A stretch of 64,000 bases of DNA from Agaricus subrufescens (lineage: Eukaryota > Basidiomycota > Agaricomycetes > Agaricales > Agaricaceae): contig CM057063.1 in the NCBI GenBank assembly GCA_029945375.1, positions 1,054,001 through 1,118,000 on the forward strand, given 5' to 3'. The notes beneath the pieces are model-generated. The model saw only the letters and a program-made list of their open reading frames with translations, was not told where the DNA came from and made no database searches. A program made the translations under genes and the position numbers. Shown here piece after piece: positions 31,456 to 44,900 of the stretch; positions within the stretch are counted from its first letter, which is position 1, and each line of letters opens with the position of its first letter.

Positions 31456-33750
31456 ATGAGCGTCTCTATCTACAGTCATCCGGTATGTCCCCTGGCTCGC
31501 TCCATGAAAACGGTGCTGACGCTGGATTAAGCATAATATGGGGGATGATGATGGTCCCCTCGCCGCAGACGTGAGTCTGACTTTCTCTACAATTTTTTGT
31601 GCCTCCCCCTCAATCCCATATTTTGCAGCATTATAAGAGAGCTGTGCTCCGGCCTGCTCCCAGTCGATTTGCGATCGAATTTCACGAGCCTTGCAAAGTA
31701 GGAGGAAGCTCCTCCTATAGCTTCGGCATGCGTGTGTCACCAATCACCACTGGCGACCGGGCATCCGTGTCTTCTCTGAGCCTAAGTTCCGAGTACGACG
31801 TCTGGCGGCGGTGGGAGGACTGTCTATGGTTTCAAGATAATCTTGAATTGGAATACGAGCGCTCAGCCAGGCAGAAGCGTCAAAGGCTTATACAGGGAAA
31901 GGGCGTCAAGAAGCATGGTTTTTACCTTCAGGATAAGGCTTCGTCATTCGAGTCCCTACCGCCGGGTCCCGACCCTGACTCTATCAAACGGGATATACAT
32001 GACTATATTCCCAAACTCACCAAGCGCGGGACAATTTTTCGAGCCAGTGCCGCTACTATAGCTCAGCGCGACGCTGAGCTTCAAGCTTTTGTCGAAGGCC
32101 TATTTAAAGAAGACCAACCTGCACTTATTAGGGACATGAGGTCTACAAGACTCGTCACTGATTTCTTCGGGATCTGGCAACGTGACGCCGAGCTTGCGTC
32201 AAAGAAGCGGAAGGCTTCAATGCGACAGAGCCATGCATCAATAACACCCAGCGTGTTCTCATCCTATTTCTCGGCCTCTTCAACAGTCTCGTTATCGGAA
32301 AGCCTGACATCCCCTCCTTCTCCCAAATCATCTTTAAGTATGAAATCTTTCCTCCGCCAACGGTCATCGTCGTCGGCCGAACGACCACCTTCTTCTGTTT
32401 CTTCACAGGCCACGGCAAGGCCGTCACGAGAAAGATCAGACTCCGAATCGATCATGAGCTCCCAAGCTTCATCCGTTCGACGTCGACCTACGTCCACTTT
32501 GTCATCTGATTCTTCCATCTCATCGTCGTCATCGTCGTCGGGACGCAGTGAAATCGGTACAATTTCCGATCATTCCCGAATCGCAGAAGAACCTCCGGTT
32601 TCATTGTTAGAGAACTACGCAGAAGAATATGACGTGGTCCCACCCCTGAAGAAACAGGAACACCCCAAGTCCTTTAGGAGCAACAGAGCTAGCTTGGACC
32701 GCCGAAATCGCAATGCTCAGATTTATATTTCGCCTCCCAAGATTTCCCCCTTGAAAGAAGATTTTCCGGCTCCGCAAGGGTCTGCTGATGACTCTGGTAC
32801 GCATTTACAATTATATAGTATGACGCCTTCTGAGCTCCTTTTAGGCCGATCTGTGCGCGAATCCTGGGCTAGCATTGACTCGACTGCCACATATCTTGAG
32901 GGTCTCAATATAGGTTTAACAAGTTCTTCCTCTGGCTATCGTCAGTCGATGGCCAGTATCAAAACCTTCATGACAACGGACTCCACAGAAGCCGTCATTC
33001 CTCGTGCTGCCCCCGCTCAGTATGCGGCGCCCTTCCTAAATGGTGGAGGAAGCTCTAGTTCCGTACGCCCGAGCCCACGTGCATCCATTCCAGTTTCATT
33101 GTCCGACTTTGACATGTATCCTGAAATCGCTGAAGATGAGGATATCGATGCCATATGTGGTATGTAGGTTGTGAACATCCATGGGACATTCACTTAATTC
33201 TATATTTGATATCACAGACGCATTCCCGAGGCCAGCTACTTTCGTCCCTGAAAGGCCTGAGACTCCTGTTGCCAAAATTCGGTTGCCACCAGTACCCCAA
33301 ACTGCAATGCCACCCTCGCCCACGACCTCCGTTTCAACAATGCACTCTTCATCGACCGGATTTTCGGCGTCGACTACGAGTTCTGCCACCTCGGCATCCT
33401 CGGGAGATAGTGATATGCTTTCGCTGAAAGTAATGCTGAACAACTTGATCATCATGCTTCGAATTTCTCGTGATTCGAGCTACACGGAACTTCGCCAGCG
33501 TATCTTCAACAAGTTTATCGGCCAAGAAGGAATCCCGCTATCGAAGGTGTTCAAGATAACGGTTGTTGTTACCCATACAAACTCGCCTATGACGCACCTA
33601 CGCAAACCCGATGCTTCCATGTTGGGAACTCCAGGAGACGAATCTGAATTGCGGATGGTCGAAAGTCAAGGTGATTGGGAGACAATCACTTATGCTACTG
33701 AAGGCCATAAGTTCTCGCTTCGGATATTCGATAACCCCGATGGATGCTAG
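31456..33750 (+). CDS. PX domain and PB1 domain protein
   Basis: Exons 31456-31482, 31532-31570, 31629-33159, 33218-33750 give 709 residues. The first two coding exons are only 27 and 39 nt. Residues about 30-200 form a PX-like phosphoinositide-binding domain: FAIEFHEPCKVGGSSSYSFG, SEYDVWRRWEDCLWFQDNLE, a long insertion, then AQRDAELQAFVEGLF and RLVTDFFGIW. The middle is Ser-rich and disordered (poly-Ser at SSDSSISSSSSSSGRSE). The last 110 residues look like a PB1 domain: LSLKVMLNNLIIMLRISRDS, SYTELRQRIFNKFIGQEG, and a C-terminal WETITYATEGHKFSLRIF. PX plus PB1 without SH3 recalls polarity/oxidase scaffolds such as Bem1 or p40phox stripped of SH3. Membrane-polarity or NADPH-oxidase scaffolding is therefore possible but unproved. 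Confidence 0.82.
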
Positions 33751-35071
33751 GCTTTGTGACCTCTGCATACCTCAACATAATAATAATACCTGACCCGACC
33801 CTCCCTTTCGTTCTGTGAATTGCTTGGCAACTGGTCTTATCGGCCGGGACTCTGCTTATCGCGTGATTATTATTTTTTTTGGTTTTTGGAATTTGTTTTT
33901 GTAGATTTAAGGCATCGTTGTCTAGTGAACTTTACTTAACCTGGGCAGATGCTTTTTTTTTATGTATAACCTCCCACCTTCGATCTTCTTCGTAATTGGA
34001 AACGACTTTTTTGTTGTATCATATTATTATATAGAATAACATTGGTTGGTCTCCGTACAGTTAAAACCGGTGTCCACATTGGAACGTGATTCGGAAGTTG
34101 TAGCGGGAAGGGAATTAGCGATAGTGGTGGGATATGAGAGTAAGTGGACGTAAAACGTGTGGCGCAACGGGGGATGAGTAAATCGCTGCTTCTGATTTTC
34201 GCGGTCGATAAACCGAGCACTAGGCGTAAACTCGCTATCGGGCATGCTTCGACTGTGATACTCGTGAACACAGTCCTGCCGTAAGGAAGGGGCAAAAAAC
34301 GGCGGTAATATAGTCACCCTAACAACTGTCCAACCTCAAGATCTCGAGGACCCTTAAAATTCAAATTTTGAGAAGTTTAAAAAACCCGAGTTGCTGGTAT
34401 TTCATCCAGGGGCCGGCACGATATACTCAATAAGCATAAAATAAACACCCATTCAATCTTACTGTTCAGTTCTCATTGATATTATTTAAAAACGTTTTTT
34501 TCTTCTTGTATCATACTTCAACCTGCCAAGTCAAGCGGCATGAATACTTACTCCATTTGAGTATTAACCCGGTGTGACGCACCGGCTCTCTCGAGTCTCG
34601 ACTACATTCAGCGTAAACGTCGACTAGAACAGCCGAAGGCAGGATCTGCCAACAGCCTAACCCTCTTACGGTCCTATTCACTCTCTCACACTGCCGAAGG
34701 CAAGGTCTCGTTTATATGTTTTATCGATGACATAAAACCTCCTCAGAACCCGGCAAGTGACCGCTATACTATTTTTGGGCATCGGGTACAGGTTTCCTAA
34801 CTTTCCTTTGCATATCTCCTGTCATGAACATGCTGAGCGACTACCCTACCCCAGATGCCCCCACCACATATTCGCAAATTACTTTGGGTCTGGATTTTTT
34901 ACGAAGTATTCTCATCGTGAGTCATCGCTAGTCAATGATTTAGGCTCGGGGTATGATAACTTACAAGATTTCCAGCAGAAAAACGGATCCTCGACGCGAA
35001 ATACAAGTTACAACAGTTGATGTATTGCATAGTACATAAACAACACAAAAGCCTCCTTTCTTATCCCATAT
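33751..35071. other. Convergent intergenic region with small inverted and direct repeats
   Basis: About 1.3 kb between the stops of the PX-PB1 gene and the P450. A perfect hairpin CCGGTG-TGACG-CACCGG sits at 34569-34585, and the 10-mer GCCGAAGGCA occurs at 34632 and 34693. T-rich stretches near 33870-33960 fit a 3'UTR. No ORF has coding features. Confidence 0.45.
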
Positions 35072-37569
35072 TCAACCGGTACGCCTTCGGAACACCAAAG
35101 GTAAACGTTTAGGACTATCAAACAGACCATGAGAAAGTGCGCCCCACCCAAAAAAAAGAGTACACTCACGAAATTGTCAGCATAACTTTGGCCGTCAAAA
35201 TACGATCACGGCGTTGCTCAAACGTCTCATGTTTGAACTGAGGTTCATCTTGAATCTCAATTTTGTATCGACTAATGATAGAAGTGAGAGCTGCTACACC
35301 CTCGGTCTCGTTAAACCTAAAAATACCAAATGTCAGGCACGAGGCTTGTGAAAGACAGGATAATGATAAGACATACTTCCTTCCCAGGCATGCCCGCGGT
35401 CCTGTGAGAATGTGCCTATATTAGAACATTGGGCAATCTTTTACCCAGGGAATGTACGTACCAACGGAAAACGCAACAAGCGCATCTTTGTTCCAATCAC
35501 CCAAAAATCGCTCAGGAATGAACTCGGTCGGTTTTTCCCAGTATTTAGCTGTACTCGTGAAAAGAGAGATGAAGGGGTGGTTTGTAACAATTAAAAGAGG
35601 AACGCTTACGATTTCTTTGAACACCTGGAATATCAATAGTTAATTTCGTTCCTTTGGGTATGGGTATTCTTTTTTGTTCGTCATTGTACCAGTTTCCGAC
35701 TAGGATTGAAGTGTCCTCAGGTGCGAGTTTAGTGATTGCACTTACCTGAGAGAAGTTTAGCGTGTTACGTTTCGTTGTGTAGTTACAGAACGTACAGGGG
35801 AGAACAGGCGAAGTGTTTCATTGTAAACGCTGAGGGAATAGATTTTTAGATGCACTTGTAGAACCTGTGACATCACTAATAGAACGTACGCCATGACATA
35901 AGTCAAGTTGGGCATGTCTTCGTATGTCTGAAGGAGTAATTAGTACACAATAGACGAAAACTTCCTGGGCCGAACTTACGGGCCTCCGCCCGTCAGGGAG
36001 AACACTTTTGATATGCTTTAACAGCTTCTCTTGTACCTCTGGATACAACGCAAGTAGTGCAAACGTGAATGAAAGTGTGTGTGCAGTCGTCTAAGTCACC
36101 GCTTTCAGTTCGAATCCCAGAGTTGTTGAGCTACGGCTAACGTACCTCATGTCCAGCCACCAAAAATACGAAGATATTCCCTGGGAGTTTTTTTGAGCTT
36201 TGAGACGGAAAAGGACAACGAGGGTACACGAACCCATTAATTCATCTTCCGTGAGACTTACGCCTTCCAGTTCTTCCTTGTTTGCATGAATAAGGCTACT
36301 AAATAGATCGTGTTTATCGCGAACGTCAGAGGTGAGACGGTCACTGATCATCTCTTGCATATAAACCTGTTGCGCATAACGGTCATCGATTCAATATCTT
36401 GTGCATCAACGTCTATCACGAACCCGTAATTCGTTTTTCGCTAATCGTATCTTCCTCAATGTAGGGTGCAGTGATTTGGCCCATTCAGGGAAAAGAGAGT
36501 TGTAAACTAGGTTTGAGGCAGTTGTGTGCAATGCCTCACGGAAAGTGAGTGAATGGTTCTTTGGCTTGGCGCTGTCATTGTCCTCCCAGGACACTTTTTG
36601 GCCAAAGCCTGTGTATCTCGTGTTTAGGACCGCTGCATGAGGAGCTTGTCTGCACGCTTACCTGCAGAACCAATGACTAGTAGGGCCAACTAATAAACAG
36701 AAACATGGGTTGAGTTCAAAGATGTAAGAACCAAAAGTCAGGACTGACCGGCAAGGTTATGTCTACCCCATGAGCTACTGTTGCATCTGTATCATTCCAT
36801 ACGTTTTCAATCAAGTCGTCAACTATTCGAAGAGTTTCTCCCCAGACTAGTCTGTTGTTTTTCTAGTCGAGGGGTTGGAAGATTTGTCTCATCGGAATGG
36901 AAATGGACTTACCTCCGAGAATGTTGGCCCAGAGATTCTTCTATGCTTTTTCCATACTTCACCATCGGTAGATACAATGTTTAGTCCATAGATATTTACG
37001 CTCTCGTAGAGCTCGACTGGTTTGGGAAAACGACGTGTTGTGGCTAGATCCTTTAGGATTGTTTGAATATGATAGGAGGCTATTTTAAGAGGAGCCTACT
37101 ACTAACTTTGATGGCTGCAGCGTCAGCTAGCAAAATGTTATGTTGCACACTTGGCCAAAAAGTCATCTGCGAGAGAGTGAGATTGGCGTTTATGTGATTC
37201 TATGCGGGGGATTACGAACCGCCGATATTGCATCCCAACCGAATTCTTCGAAGACTTAGAGGATATTGGTTAAATAGTACTACCGATAATTGAGATCATC
37301 CCACCTCTATGGCCCTCATTGAATATCCAATTACGATCGAGTTTTATCCATCTTATCGGTGGTAGAATCCAAAAGAATATACTACGAAAGCCTAGTAAAC
37401 TTCGATGGCCAGGGAGGAATCTGAGACATTTGATCTTCAGCACTAAGGCCAGGTGGATTGTCAAACCGTTTACGTACCCAATTGACTGTTGAATTCTGTA
37501 TGCCTCGATGGCCCTGCGTACGACGAACAAGAGACCGAGAGTTCCAGCGACCAGGAAAGCAGATACCAT
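35072..37569 (-). CDS. Cytochrome P450 monooxygenase
   Basis: Haem-thiolate oxygenase anchored in the ER by its N-terminus (MVSAFLVAGTLGLLFVV). I traced 18 exons on the minus strand, giving about 518 residues. Exon 1 is 37478-37569, exon 2 is 37305-37420, and the last is 35072-35114. Landmarks in order: GHRSLLGFRS after the anchor; EVWKKHRRISGPTFSE (C-helix WxxxR); FVFLVAGHETTAHTLSF (I-helix oxygen-binding AGHETT, split by an intron); NETLRLFSP (K-helix ExxR); PKYWEKPTEFIPERFLG (PERF); FSVGPRACLGRKF (haem-binding Cys, split by an intron each side); SPKRLPLVFRRR at the end. All essential motifs are present, so the enzyme should be functional. Substrate is unknown; fungal P450s of this build act in secondary metabolism or detoxification. 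No other biosynthetic genes lie nearby. Confidence 0.93.
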
Positions 37570-38630
37570 GGTGCGGAGCTGGGTGTGAATGGGTGTGTTG
37601 TAAGGTTCGAACCCTTATAACCACGGGCTGTCGCAACTATATTGTTGTAATACTGCTCACGCAAACCGGACCGAGAACCAAAACATAGAGACATCAAGGA
37701 TATGTCACTGAATTGAGCACATTTACCTATGTTGTTTCCGGAATACAGTATATCACTGCAATGACAAGAACAAGTAGTATATAGATAAGTAGTTGAAGTC
37801 AAATAATTAAATGAACTTTGGATACCTTTGTGGGATGAATTATTTGATTTGTTTAACACATGTTTTGTTTGTTTCTGGGCCCCAGTGTATATATATATGT
37901 GGCACAATTCATGGACCAATGGTATTCATCACCGTCATTTTTACTAAATGGCGAATCAAATTACTCAATTTGATGAGGGATGATCTCATTTGGTATGGAA
38001 AAAGGAAACAGTGGAAGCTAGGGCGCTCCGGCCCATTCGAGCGAGCCGCAAAATCGATTCCAAGGAGGTGTGTTGAAATGGACGTGCGAATGCAAGAAGC
38101 AACCTGGAGGAAAAATAGACATATTCACATTCCAATATAAACGCAGAGCGAACCAGGAGTGAACACGACTTGACCCCCGTGTGATGTCACCTATTAGATT
38201 GGTTGGTCGATCCACCGGCGAAAGGGGCACATTCATAGCTCCAAGGGGACAGCCTGCCCTCCGGCACTGCCCAGGCACTACCGTATTGCCTGCTACGCGA
38301 ATCCGTGTCGACCAAGCCAGTGGCAGGATGTGCGAGAGTCCACTGATGCAATCAACCGGACCGATCGTGTGGCTAATTGACGATAACATGGTGTGTGCCG
38401 CATCCCCATATTCAGGCGTGCGCCGCAGTGCTGCAGCTCTGCACAATCGGCAATGTCGTCATGGAGGACGAAAGCTTAGATAAGAACTCGGCAGCTCTGC
38501 GCTGGTCAAAAGGCGGAGGGTCTGCGAGGGAGACGGGGCGCTCACGTGGTCCGCGCTGGAAGGGATGGCAGCCGAGCAGGCCTCTCTCTCCCCCCACCCT
38601 CGCCCCTCTCCCCGTCGTCTCTCCCGCCCC
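37570..38630. other. Divergent intergenic region, P450 / AVT transporter
   Basis: About 1.06 kb without a supportable gene. A palindrome-like TAAGGTTCGAACCCTTA at 37601-37617 lies in the P450 5' flank. The 100 bp before 38631 are C/T-rich, as a 5'UTR of the transporter. ORFs around 38018-38978 are shadows of its first exon or promoter. Confidence 0.5.
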
Positions 38631-41353
38631 ATGGCCCAGCCCGTATCCATCAAGGGCTCTCGCCCCGACCTGCCCGACGACCAAGCCTCCTCCGTCGCCG
38701 GTACCCCCGACATCCGTGCCCTTCGCGCCCAGTATGCGTCCACGCCGGCCCTTCCCAACATTCCTCCGCGCGTTGGCACGCCCGGCCAAGGCTCTCCTCT
38801 GGTAGTCGGCACTCCCACCCAGGCTTCCGTCGACCTTACCTCGGCCCGTTCGGGCGCAAACGCGGGCGGTAGCTCGGCCCAGGCGCCGGCCACCCCAGCG
38901 GGCGACGGAGCCGAGGTTCCTCCTCTCGACCTCGAAGGCTTTCCCGATGAGGAAAAGGCCAAAGTGCTTGCTAGGCACCTCGTCTTGAAGGAAGGGAGGA
39001 CCAGAGTCGAGCTCACCCGAAAGCTGTCCATTGCTAGCTCGTCCCGGTCGAGTGAACCTAGTAGTGCTACTCCTCGAGATACGGGAAAGGGAAAAGATCC
39101 AGAACCCTTCCCTATACCGTACGATGCTCCTGGGGCAGACATAACGTGAGTCGGGTTTGGACTCGTTACCGTTCTCAGCGAGTTGCTGATATGTGGCGCC
39201 AAGTCATGACGTCTACAAATGGCATGCAGACCAGCAGAGACACGCAGGCAGAACTCGCGCCGTTTCTTTTGCAGGCCTTCCTCAACAGCCCGATCCCGCA
39301 TTTGAACACATTCATGAACCTGGCGGTTTCCGACGGAATTACGTCAAACTCCGCGCCAATGAACAGGGTACTGAAGAGCCTCAAATGCTCAACAACTTCA
39401 TAGAATTTCTACTGTTATTTGGGCACTTTGTATGTATTTTGCTTTCAAAAAGCTCCTTCTTTTAAATTTACGCGTCACCAGGCTGGCGAAGATTTAGACG
39501 AGGAGGAAGATGACGACACTTCTGATAATGATGAGAGATCAGCTGCAGGACCTAGTGGGGCAGCAGGACCAAGCGAGTCTACTCCTCTGCTAAGAGCTAG
39601 AGGTGAATCAAGACTGTCTCGTTCCCGCTCACGATCTCGGGCACGTCGAGGATCTGTCGGTCCTCACCACGGAAATGCAACAGTCACGCAGGCCGTACTT
39701 ATGGTTCGTCACATCGCCTCTTGTGTCTTGGCATTTCATCAATCCCCCTACCCTAGCTCTTGAAATCGTTTATAGGTACTGGCGTCTTGTTTTTGGGCAA
39801 AGCGTAAGTGCTCCACTTTGATTGATACCAATGTACGGAAATTAATCAACCCTCAGTTTCTTTAACGGTGGCATCTTATTCTCTGCCGTGGTGTTTACCT
39901 TTATTGCGATGATCTCGCTCTACTCATTCATCTTACTCACCAAGGCCAAGCTCGTGGTGCCAGGCAGTTTTGGCGGTACGTGACATCGCGGGCTAAACAT
40001 AGCGATAACTCATCCTGCTTCAGATATCGGTGGAGAGCTCTATGGACCTTGGCTACGCTACACTATTCTTGGCTCTATTGTCGTCTCTCAACTTGGCTTC
40101 GTGTCTGCTTACACGATCTTTGTTGCGGAGAACCTTCAGGTCTAGTGTTATCTTTCTTCGCACGCCATTCGTTAGCTCAAACCTAAGCTTAGGCATTCTT
40201 TATGGTGGTTACTGAAAGCATGAAGTTGGTTCCTGTGCAATACTACATTGTGGTACAACTTGTCGTCTTCCTACCTCTGGCTCTTATTCGTGACCTGGCA
40301 AAACTAAGCACTGCGGCTCTTATTGCGGACGCGTTCATCTTCGTTGGGTTGTGTTACATTTTTGGAAGCGAAATAGGTCTTCTGGCGCAAAGAGGAATAG
40401 CTAACGTTCGGCTGTTCAATCCAAATGACTTTCCTCTCTTTATCGGGTAAATGTCGATCCCAACTTGTGATTTGCAAGTAACAATTATTGACATTCCTAT
40501 TATAGCACCGCGGTGTTCTCTTTCGAAGGGATCGGGCTTGTTATCCCGATTACTGACGCTATGAGGGAACCACACAAATTTCCGCGGGCCTTGACTGGTG
40601 TTATGTTTTTCCTGACGAGTCCGTTCATCTAACTCTGCGGAAGCTATCTTGGTACTGAGATTAATTTATAGTTCTCTTCGGAGGGGCTGGTGTACTCGCT
40701 TATCTTACCTTTGGCTCCGATATTAAGACCGTTGTGCTCGTGAATCTGGATCCTAAGAAACAAATGGTCTTAATTGTGAGTATCATTCAGTCACTATGGT
40801 GTATCAGGAAGGTTAACTTTGGTTGTGTCAGGTTCAATTCATTTATTCGTTAGCCATCCTCCTCTCTGTACCTCTTCAGCTCTTCCCTGCCGTTCGTATC
40901 CTCGAGAACGGCCTCTTTACACGAAGTGGCAAGAGCGATAATCGAGTCAAATGGTCAAAGAATTTTTTCAGATTCTTCATGGTTATGGTTTGTACCGTTA
41001 TCAGTATCTGGGGTGCTCAAGATCTCGATAAGTTTGTTGCCTTTGTTGGATGTTTCGCATGGTCAGTCGTCTTATTGTATCAAATACCTGTGACACAATT
41101 ACTGAGTGTGTTTTGTGAAGTGTCCCCTTGTGTTACGTCTATCCTGCGATGTTGCATTACAAGGCATGTGCCAGGACCAAGAGACAAAAGCTGGCGGACA
41201 TTGTGATGATCGTGTTTGGTATTTTGGTCGCAATCTATACTTCGACTCAAACTATCAAGGTGATATCCTTGCCCACCTCTCGCCTTGTACGAAATTGACC
41301 TTTTTGGCATACAGTTGATGATTCAAGCACCTGCACCCTCCGGCAATCTCTGA
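38631..41353 (+). CDS. Vacuolar amino-acid transporter, AVT3/AVT4-like
   Basis: Twelve exons: 38631-39145, 39204-39429, 39482-39703, 39757-39803, 39857-39975, 40024-40139, 40193-40446, 40506-40618, 40672-40775, 40832-41061, 41121-41259, 41315-41353; total 707 residues. Residues 1-310 are disordered, with SP/TP sites and an acidic patch EEEDDDTSDNDE followed by STPLL, a dileucine-like vacuolar sorting motif. From residue 317 the AAAP/AVT transporter fold begins: LLKSFIGTGVLFLGKAFFNG, then ISLYSFILLTKAKLVVPGSF, FVSAYTIFVAENLQ, LADAF-type helices, AVFSFEGIGLVIPITDAM, FGGAGVLAYLTFG, and several more hydrophobic helices to the end. Yeast Avt3/Avt4 export neutral amino acids from the vacuole by proton coupling. 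The long N-terminal extension is usual in fungal members. Confidence 0.93.
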
Positions 41354-41919
41354 AAACGGATTATAATAAACGATACCTTTGGAGAGTCATATGACTTCTC
41401 CACCCCATTGACATTTTTACGTGCCTCGTACCCTCTCTTCGCCTTGGTATTGGTCTTTGAAAACAAGGATAAAGCGAGAAAAAGTGTTTTGGGAATGCAT
41501 TATTTAGACTATGCTATGATTGCAGTGACTTTAGGATCCATCGCCAACCATCTGATAATCTTTTTTTTTTTCCTTCTGTATCGTTACATAGTTTGCAATT
41601 TACATGTTTGTCGTCTTTTACATGTTTTGTCGTTTCGTCTCGTCATCTGGAAAAAAACTCTACTATTGTACACACAATAAGTTAAGTTTATATTACGACG
41701 GTTCCTCTGGGCGAAGAGCGAACCTGCGGACCAGCGCCCTATTGATCGATAAGGCGAAATATAGAAATATGATGCCCGAAGAGAAAAAGAGAGAACAAGA
41801 AAAAGAGAAATCCACCTATCACTGACACGTAAAGGTCCTTTCCAGAAACAAGCTTTTCAACGCCTTCTTCAAACGACTTTAAATTAGCCAGGGACGAGAT
41901 CAACACATCCTTTTTTCAC
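41354..41919. other. Convergent 3' flanks
   Basis: Tail-to-tail interval of 566 bp between the transporter and the thioredoxin-fold gene. T-rich around 41560-41660; short ORFs only. Nothing else seen. Confidence 0.5.
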
Positions 41920-44900
41920 TCAACTCCTTCCGTCATATTGAGCGAGATGATCTCGACTCAAGTTCACTTTCATCTTCCGCGCCAACGATACAACATCATC
42001 ATCACCTCTCCTCCTTTTCACAGTGCTCATCTCCACATTGGTATCCGACTGAAAACCTCGTTCAACGTCAACAGCAGACCCCTTACGACTCCTCCGCTTA
42101 GTCGTCGTCGTCGTCGCTGGTCTCCAATCACTGTTATTAGCACTGGCGAGCCCAAATTCGTTCTCGTAATTCATACGAGACTTGAGTCGTTCATACTGAT
42201 GGTTGTGAACTGCCTGTGACATGGCGTATGATGAAGGATGAGGTCCAGAATGCGACAGCGAACGTGAATGAGATTTAGATATGGATATTGAAGCACTGAT
42301 AACTTGACGTTCATCAACAGAACTCAACCCTCTTCTCGCATTCTTCCTCTCTTTAATAGCTCGTAAACTGCGATGACGGTTTTCCGTCCAATCGGCTTCA
42401 CTGAGAGAAGAAGTGGGGGTGGTTACAGGGAATTTACACTCCCTCTCGCGGTCAATCACAGTTTGCTCTGCGATCTTTCGAACACCAGGTCCTGAATTAA
42501 CAATTGGCACATCGTCACTTGAAACGCGCGTGCTTTTCTGTCTGTCACGTAAAGATTCTCTTCGATCGCGAGACACGCCCACCAGGCATCGTGCTGGCCC
42601 TGAGGAGAGTGACATTACGATCGGGGTTGATGCTGAAGCAGGGACCTCGGCGATTGGAGCGGATATGGGAACAGTATCGAGTGTCTGACCCCTTGATCGT
42701 AACTTCGGAGCATTATGTTTTTTGCTATTAACGGAAGAGTGCTGAGGCTTCGACGATCGAGGCTTGGGAATTTTTTCTACTTCTCTTGCTCTTACTTCGA
42801 GCACTTTGGTTTGGAGCGTTGACCGTACGGAAGGTGGACGAACGATAACCCCCGCAGCATGAAGAGCATCCTCGAATGGAGCGTGACCCTTGGTGGTCTG
42901 CATTCTATGAGCATATGCACAGGTCAACCTAAAGTAAAAAATAATGATTCAATCTCATATCGCAGGAGATGAAGGATTGGAACATACCCAGGCCCAAACA
43001 CGAATTCACCTCCAAGCTGATGCACATCCCCACCCTTCTCCCACACTGGCATGCCGACCTTCAAGGCTCTCACAAAAACCATTGCGATCCCTCCCATCAA
43101 CCCGTGTTTCACATATCCACCACCCGAACGTTCCTTACTCACACAACAATTATTCCCATTCAAAGCACCCCTCTGAGCCGTATTACCACCCAGAGTCGCG
43201 ACGTCCAGACGTGCTAGTGGTGTTGAACCTCTCCTTTTCTTCAATCCTCCTTCTCGGTGAACAACTAGACCCGTGTGATCTCTCCCCATCCCCAAAGTAT
43301 TATACACCTCAAGCGAAGGGTCAGTATACACTTCCAACCCAGCAGCGCCCGCTCCAAAGATCTGTTTGTATTTCCCGATCATCGTGTGGGACCCATTACC
43401 GATAATAATCAACTTCACCGGTTCTCCTATCACCCTCTCTTTGTAAGTGTCATCTGATATTCCCCATGCCTTCTCGTTCGACACATCCTTTTCTTCGGAC
43501 CCGAAAAGAAGTGCATCAAGAGTGCGATTCAACGAAGCAACAGAAGTCATATAGTCCTGACATAGAGGGCACCAAAAATGTCGGATGAAGACTATCACGG
43601 CCTTTTGTTGTAAAAACAGGGAACCGAAATTGACACGGACGCCAGATTCAGCTATGACAGGGAGGGAGGCGGCCTTACTTAACGCTTGGAAGCTAGGTAT
43701 GTCCCATTCACCTACGGTCGGTTCCGAATCGGATAGAATTGGGGACAAAGGTTTAGCGGTCGATACAGAATTCAGCGGTGATAACGGGGCTGCGCTATGT
43801 GCGAGAGGAAACTTTAACGAAGAACGCCGCTTCATTCGCATCGTAGCAGAAGAGGCAATTGTGGCGCATACACCTAGTCCATTTCCAGCCGTTGAGGGTC
43901 TTCTGGTTGAAGCGGGCGCGTCATATGGATGCTCCTGTGTGAAATGGGCGAGGGAAGATGATGACACCGTAGAAGGGACATGAACAAAAGAGAAACTGGA
44001 ATGGGACTCGTCAGTATGTCCATGTGATGTTTGGGAGTGATGTATAGCGAGGGCAGGTGGTAAGGGTGGCGTTCTCGGTGTATCAGAGTGTAATACGACA
44101 GTCGCTGCTGGCGCAGAAGTGGGCAAAGGCACAGATGCTTGAATCGGCGTACGAGGTTCAGGAGCAGTAGAACGCCTTTTCTTGTCCGTTGCAACGAGGT
44201 TCTCACCTTGTGATGGTGATTGAACACCATCAACCACATCGAAGATGGGGGTAGCAATAGGAACGGCGGTCCGGTGCAGCGGATGATCTTTGATAGGTGC
44301 AAAACCTTGGCCCCGTCCAGCCCAAACAACAGTGGAAGTTACAGGTGGCGAAATGGAGGCCTTGCGTATGCGAATGACATCCGCGGCAGCGGCGCGACTA
44401 GTCTGAGGTCGAAGGTCAACCTGACTGATCCTTCGTGTCCTGAGAAAACGCGTAATTTTGTTTGCTGAGCCAGACTTGGATCTCTCCTGCTCCTGAGTCT
44501 CGCCTAGAAGATGCGATCGAGATTGCACTGACGCTTGAAATGCAATTTCAACAGCTTCCAAGGGCCCATCGCGCATTGAGTCGCTGTCTGTGCCGCTGCC
44601 TTCAGCATCTGCACGACTGGGTTGGGGTAGTTGAGAAAAAGGAGGGGCATGCGTTAGAGGAGTAAGGGAAACCGGACTAGTGGGTACTGAGCCCTTCGAA
44701 ACGGAAGGAAGAGCAAGCGCAGTGATCTGGGAAAGGCGTGTAGGCCTGAACAACCGTTGCCTCGTGACCCCAGCACCAGTCGCGCCGTTAACACAATTGC
44801 TGGTGCGTGGCTCTATAGAACCTCCTTCGTGACCATGCTCAGAAGCATGAGCAGAGCGGGTAATGGTTTCATGATCATCAGAGGTGGAAGTGGGGCTGAA

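Noticed and set aside
36108..36118. GTTCGAATCCC resembling a tRNA B box
   Set aside because: No A box or cloverleaf upstream; sits inside a P450 intron.
37604..37614. GGTTCGAACCC resembling a tRNA T-arm
   Set aside because: No acceptor stem, D-arm or anticodon arm on either strand; it lies in the P450 5' flank and is a local palindrome.
38412..39301. Long minus-strand ORFs opposite the AVT first exon
   Set aside because: Shadows of the GC-rich coding exon on the plus strand.
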